From Actinomycetota bacterium (GTDB taxonomy: Bacteria; Actinomycetota; Thermoleophilia; Solirubrobacterales; Solirubrobacteraceae), in the NCBI GenBank assembly GCA_005883215.1, contig VAYS01000026.1, forward strand, positions 1 through 64,000: a stretch of 64,000 bases of DNA. Direction: 5' to 3'. Below the pieces are notes generated by a model. That model worked only from the letters and a program-made list of their open reading frames with translations, ran no database searches and was not told the origin of the DNA. Within the stretch, counting starts at the first letter, position 1. Every line of letters begins with the position of its first letter. Positions 60,725-64,000 of this stretch are shown here, piece after piece. A program made the translations under genes and the position numbers.

Positions 60725-63433
60725 TCAGAGCTCGGGCAGTTCCTGGCGCAGCTTGGCGACGTCGGCGAACAGGTCGCCGTCGCGCGCGACCCGCCTCAGC
60801 ACCTGCGCGATGTCGAATGCCAGGTACTCGGGGTCACCCTTGGCGCGAGCGCGCTTGACCTCGTCCCACGTCACCGGCGTCGAGACCATGGGCCGCTCGC
60901 GCGCGCGCACCGAGTAGGCGCAGACCGTGGTCTTGTGCCCGTCGTTCTGACTCCAGTCCACCAGCACCCGCCCGCGACGCACGTTCTTGGTCATGCGCGA
61001 AACGACGAGGTCGCTCATCTGCTGCTCGAGCAGCTCGGCCACGCTACGGGCAAATGGCTTGGTCTGGGCGTAGGTCACGCCCTTGGTATTGAGCGGGACG
61101 TAGACCTGCAAGCCCTTGGAGCCGGAGGTCTTGGCGAAGCAGCGCCGCCCCAGCTCCTCGAACAGGCCGCGGAGAACGAGTCCCACCTCGCAGCACTCGA
61201 CAATCGTGGCCGGCTCGCCCGGATCGAGGTCGAACACGATCACCGTCGGGCGCTCGATCGCCCCGGCGAGTGAGAGCGAGGTATGGAGCTCGAGGTCGGC
61301 CAGGTTGCCCAGCCACACCAGAGTGGAGAGATCCTGGGCCAGGCAGTAGTCGATCTTGCCCCGCTTGCGCCCGCTGGGGACCTCCACCGTGGACACCCAG
61401 TCGGGGCGATGGCTCGGACATTGCTTCTCGTAGAAGAAATGACCTTCGACGCCGTCGGGGTAGCGCTTGAGGGTCAGTGGCCGGTCGCGCAGGTGGGGCA
61501 GCAGCGACGGCGCGATTCGGGCGTAGTAGTCGATCAGGTCTCCCTTGGTGAACCCGGTCGCCGGAAAGAGCACCTTGTCGCGGTTGGAGATCTTCAGGCG
61601 GCGGCGCTGGACCTCGAGCTCGGCGGCGCCGCCGGGCAGCTCGCGCGCCCGCTCCAGGATCCCGGGGCCCGCCGCGGCGGTCTTGGCGGCCCGCCCACGC
61701 GTTCCCGAGGACCGCCTCGTGGCGCCGCCGGCCTTGGTCGCCTTGGCCTTGTTCGCCTTGGCCTTGGCGGGCTTGGCCTTGGCGGGCTTGGCCTTGGTCG
61801 CCTTGGCCGACCTCGAGCGGGTCTCGGCGCCCCCCCTCTTGGTCGCTTTGGCGCGAGACGTGGCGCGGTCGCTCGCGGCGCCCTTGGACCTCGCGGAGCC
61901 CGCGCGGCGGCGCGCGGCGCCCCCCGACTTCCCCGACGGTCCGCGCCCGCCAGAAGCGCCAGAGCCGGGGTCGGCCACCGCCAGGCGGTCTTCGCGGATG
62001 ACCTCGGCGGGGTCCTTGTCGAAGCGCAGACCCTTATAGGAGGGCGCCCGCAGGATGCCGGCACGCGTCCACTCGGAGAACTCGACCTCGGCGACCAGCT
62101 CGGGGTCGCAGAAGACCGCGTTGCGCGGCGCCCCCCGTCCGCCAAACGGGCTGGTGTCGCGCTCGAGCTGGCCCAGTCGCTGCCCCAGGTCGGAGAGGGT
62201 GGCGTCGGTAAAGCCGGTCCCCACCCGTCCGGCGAAGCGCAGCTCGCCGTCGTCGTAGTAGCCGACCAGCAGCGCCCCGATCCGCGCCCGCCGCCGCCCC
62301 TCGCCCGGCAGCCAGCCTCCGATCACGAACTCCTGCCGGCGCGTGTTCTTGACCTTGATCCAGCACGTGCTGCGCCGGCCCGCCTCGTACAGCGAGTCCA
62401 GCCGCTTGGCCACCAGCCCCTCCAGCCCCTGGGCGGCGCTCGCCTCGAGCAGGACGGCGCCGTCTCCTTGATGGGACTCGGGGGTCTTCCACGCCGGACC
62501 GTCGAGCGCCAACCGCTCCAGCTCCCGGCGCCGCCGGGTATAGGGAAGCTCGGTGAGCGAGCGCCCGTCCAGGAAGGGCAGGTCAAACGCCATGAACACG
62601 GCCGGGAGCTCGCTCGCGCGACGACGCACGGCGCTCTCGGAGGCCACGTGCATGCGCTCCTGCAGGCGCTCGAAGCTCGGGCGCCCCTGGTCGTCGAAGG
62701 CCACGATCTCGCCGTCGAGCACGGCGGTGCGCGACCCCAGAGCGCGGTTGAGGCGGCGCACCTCGGGATACTGGCCGGTGATGTCGCGCCCGGTGCGCGA
62801 GCGTATGCGCAGATGGCCGGGCTCGGAGTAGACCAGGGCGCGGATGCCGTCCCACTTGATCTCAAACGCCCAGCGACCGTCGTCGCGAGGGAGCGGGCCG
62901 GGGCGGGCGAGCATCGGCCGCAGCTGCTCGGGCAGGGCCTCGCGGTCGGGATCGACCGCCGGGTCCATGCGGTGGATCATCCAGTCCTTGGCCTCCCGAC
63001 CGGCGCGAAACAGCGCGTAGCGGCCGCTCACGCGCTCCCCGGCGAAGGTGAGCACGATCTTCTCCGGCTCCCACTTCTCACACTCGTAGGTTCCGCGGTC
63101 CCACACGGTCATCGTCCCCGCGCCGTACTGCCCGGCGGGGATCTCGCCCTCGAAGTCCAGGTACTCGAGCGGATGGTCCTCGGTGCGGATCGCCTTGCGG
63201 TTGGTCTCGGGGGCGTCGGGGATGCCGTTGGGCACCGCCCACGAGGCGAGCACCCCGTCGCGCTCGAGGCGCAGGTCCCAGTGCAGGCGGGTGGCGCTGT
63301 GTTCCTGGATCACGAACCGGGGCTTGGTCGCGCGCCGACGCCGCCCCGCCCGACCCTTCTGGGCGGCGCCCGGCTCGGAGGTCTCGGCGAAGTCGCGCTT
63401 GGCGCGGTAGCTGCGCAGCTGGGAGGACGCCAT
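60725..63433 (-). CDS. ligD: Multifunctional ATP-dependent DNA ligase LigD (PE-LIG-POL order)
   Basis: A non-homologous end-joining enzyme. Phosphoesterase domain at about 38-155 ([19 protein letters not shown]), ligase domain from 170 with adenylated K193 in [11 protein letters not shown] and the OB-fold part to about 480, and primase-polymerase domain at about 610-902 ([41 protein letters not shown]). Between ligase and polymerase is a [18 protein letters not shown] linker of about 100 residues. Mycobacterial LigD has the order POL-PE-LIG, so this arrangement differs. No ku gene is in the window. Confidence 0.94.
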   Translation of the reverse strand: MASSQLRSYRAKRDFAETSEPGAAQKGRAGRRRRATKPRFVIQEHSATRLHWDLRLERDGVLASWAVPNGIPDAPETNRKAIRTEDHPLEYLDFEGEIPAGQYGAGTMTVWDRGTYECEKWEPEKIVLTFAGERVSGRYALFRAGREAKDWMIHRMDPAVDPDREALPEQLRPMLARPGPLPRDDGRWAFEIKWDGIRALVYSEPGHLRIRSRTGRDITGQYPEVRRLNRALGSRTAVLDGEIVAFDDQGRPSFERLQERMHVASESAVRRRASELPAVFMAFDLPFLDGRSLTELPYTRRRRELERLALDGPAWKTPESHQGDGAVLLEASAAQGLEGLVAKRLDSLYEAGRRSTCWIKVKNTRRQEFVIGGWLPGEGRRRARIGALLVGYYDDGELRFAGRVGTGFTDATLSDLGQRLGQLERDTSPFGGRGAPRNAVFCDPELVAEVEFSEWTRAGILRAPSYKGLRFDKDPAEVIREDRLAVADPGSGASGGRGPSGKSGGAARRRAGSARSKGAASDRATSRAKATKRGGAETRSRSAKATKAKPAKAKPAKAKANKAKATKAGGATRRSSGTRGRAAKTAAAGPGILERARELPGGAAELEVQRRRLKISNRDKVLFPATGFTKGDLIDYYARIAPSLLPHLRDRPLTLKRYPDGVEGHFFYEKQCPSHRPDWVSTVEVPSGRKRGKIDYCLAQDLSTLVWLGNLADLELHTSLSLAGAIERPTVIVFDLDPGEPATIVECCEVGLVLRGLFEELGRRCFAKTSGSKGLQVYVPLNTKGVTYAQTKPFARSVAELLEQQMSDLVVSRMTKNVRRGRVLVDWSQNDGHKTTVCAYSVRARERPMVSTPVTWDEVKRARAKGDPEYLAFDIAQVLRRVARDGDLFADVAKLRQELPEL

Positions 63434-63490
63434 CGCTCTGCCGGACGCTACCCGGGCGCCCCCGGCGCCAGCCGGGCGGCCCCGCGCCGC

Positions 63491-63802
63491 TCAGGAGGCG
63501 GCGGCCTCCGCGGTGGCGCTGGGCGCTGGGTGGGTGCGGGCCCACTCGACGATCGCCTTGGAGCCGTCGACGACCTCCCCGTCGTCCAGCTCCAGGGCGG
63601 GAACCCAGCTGTTGCCGGTGAGCTCCTTGACCCGCCGGCGCCCGCTGGTCTGGTTCAGCGCGTCGGGCAGCAGGCCCAACCCATAGGACTTGATCACCTG
63701 GGGATCGTGCCCCGCCGAGCGCAGCGCGCGGTAGGCGTTGCCGCAGGGGTGCCCCCCGGGGCGGGGGGACCGAAACGTTCCGTAGCACACATAGAGCTTC
63801 AA
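63491..63802 (-). CDS. Small GST N-terminal / glutaredoxin-like protein
   Basis: 103 residues: [31 protein letters not shown], then [24 protein letters not shown], the beta-alpha-beta with cis-Pro and SxxI motifs of GST N-domains but without a helical C-domain. The cysteine in HPCGNA could be redox active. Its start overlaps the end of the methyltransferase gene (ATGA), suggesting co-translation. Confidence 0.85.
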   Translation of the reverse strand: MKLYVCYGTFRSPRPGGHPCGNAYRALRSAGHDPQVIKSYGLGLLPDALNQTSGRRRVKELTGNSWVPALELDDGEVVDGSKAIVEWARTHPAPSATAEAAAS

Positions 63803-64000
63803 CTGGCAGCCTCCTCTGGCGGAGCCGCGCCGACCGACTGGCCCAGCCGGGCGCTCATCACCTCGATCGCCTGCGGATTGTCGTCGATCAGCACGAAACG
63901 GCGTCCCAGCTGGCGACAGACGGCGCCCAAGGTCCCCGAGCCGGCGAAGAAGTCAAGGCACCAGCCTCCGGGCCTCGAGGAGGCGGCCACCATTCGCCGC
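63799..64000 (-). CDS. DNA methyltransferase, 3' end only
   Basis: The visible C-terminal part reads GGWCLDFFAGSGTLGAVCRQLGRRF, then IDDNPQAIEVMSARL, which is the FxGxGT S-adenosylmethionine motif of N4-cytosine/N6-adenine methyltransferases whose catalytic block precedes this motif (beta class). The reading frame is open to the window edge, so the DPPY-type catalytic motif would be outside. Whether it is an orphan or restriction-linked enzyme cannot be seen. Confidence 0.8.
   Translation of the reverse strand, partial: RRMVAASSRPGGWCLDFFAGSGTLGAVCRQLGRRFVLIDDNPQAIEVMSARLGQSVGAAPPEEAAS

Noticed and set aside
61730-61810. GCCTTGGCC tandem repeats in ligD as an independent repeat element
   Set aside because: They code in frame for the lysine/alanine linker of LigD.

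Overview
The window is a very GC-rich actinobacterial chromosome segment. Gene content (F420-linked oxidoreductases, TetR/P450 pairs, a sortase with an LAxTG substrate, a LigD fusion, several acyl-CoA dehydrogenases, GGDEF proteins) fits a member of the Thermoleophilia/Solirubrobacterales. That placement is inference from gene content and codon use, not from a marker gene. Genes are tightly packed on both strands, with many 4-8 bp stop/start overlaps and frequent GTG starts.

Layout. 1-1 kb: two very basic, Ala/Lys/Arg/Ser/Thr-rich proteins of histone-tail type. 1.1-3 kb: argF, a cupredoxin lipoprotein and a SnoaL-like protein. 3-6.6 kb: thiamine genes, with a TPP riboswitch-led thiO-thiS-thiG operon on the minus strand and thiE divergent on the plus strand; the only usable thiO start codon lies inside the riboswitch aptamer. 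6.7-15.6 kb: a 2-oxoacid dehydrogenase complex (E3, E1 alpha, E1 beta, E2) followed by lipB and lipA, which supply its lipoyl cofactor. 15.7-24.6 kb: rhomboid protease, D,D-carboxypeptidase, two acyl-CoA dehydrogenases, a substrate-binding protein, a DUF3494 ice-binding-like protein and an L,D-transpeptidase. 24.6-30.8 kb: two decayed genes (PRC-barrel and acyltransferase), an SCP2-alpha/beta-hydrolase fusion, a RidA-like protein, SDR and acyl-CoA dehydrogenase, and a sortase next to its likely LAHTG substrate.

30.9-38.6 kb: TetR regulators with visible palindromic operators, a P450, three F420-type enzymes, a CDF transporter fragment and several secreted proteins including a chagasin-type protease inhibitor. 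38.67-45.09 kb: the most unusual part. An intact tRNA-Ala(UGC) gene at its right end is accompanied by two further direct copies of the 42-nt 3' part of that tRNA (cut exactly at the anticodon loop) at 41.93 and 38.67 kb, plus a shorter imperfect copy beside the tRNA. Beside each 42-nt copy lies a short minus-strand reading frame ending in an ET(I/F)WK motif that looks like the last codons of a lost integrase. This divides the region into two islets of about 3.1-3.3 kb without any integrase: one carries a beta-hydroxyacid-dehydrogenase-like gene plus a divergent TetR/P450 pair, the other an M15/VanY-type peptidase and a 540-residue secreted protein.

45.1-50 kb: two GGDEF proteins, a DUF2294 protein, a Pro/Glu-rich protein and tRNA-Ala(CGC) with a terminator. 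50-64 kb: TetR/cupin pair with operator, DUF6777 lipoprotein, DUF4242 protein, BBE-type flavoprotein, NTF2-like protein, DUF4838 protein, MoaD-like/BNR-repeat pair, DUF985 cupin, a DipZ-type CcdA-thioredoxin fusion, two GST-fold proteins, LigD, and the 3' end of a DNA methyltransferase. No CRISPR array, rRNA gene or intact transposase was seen.
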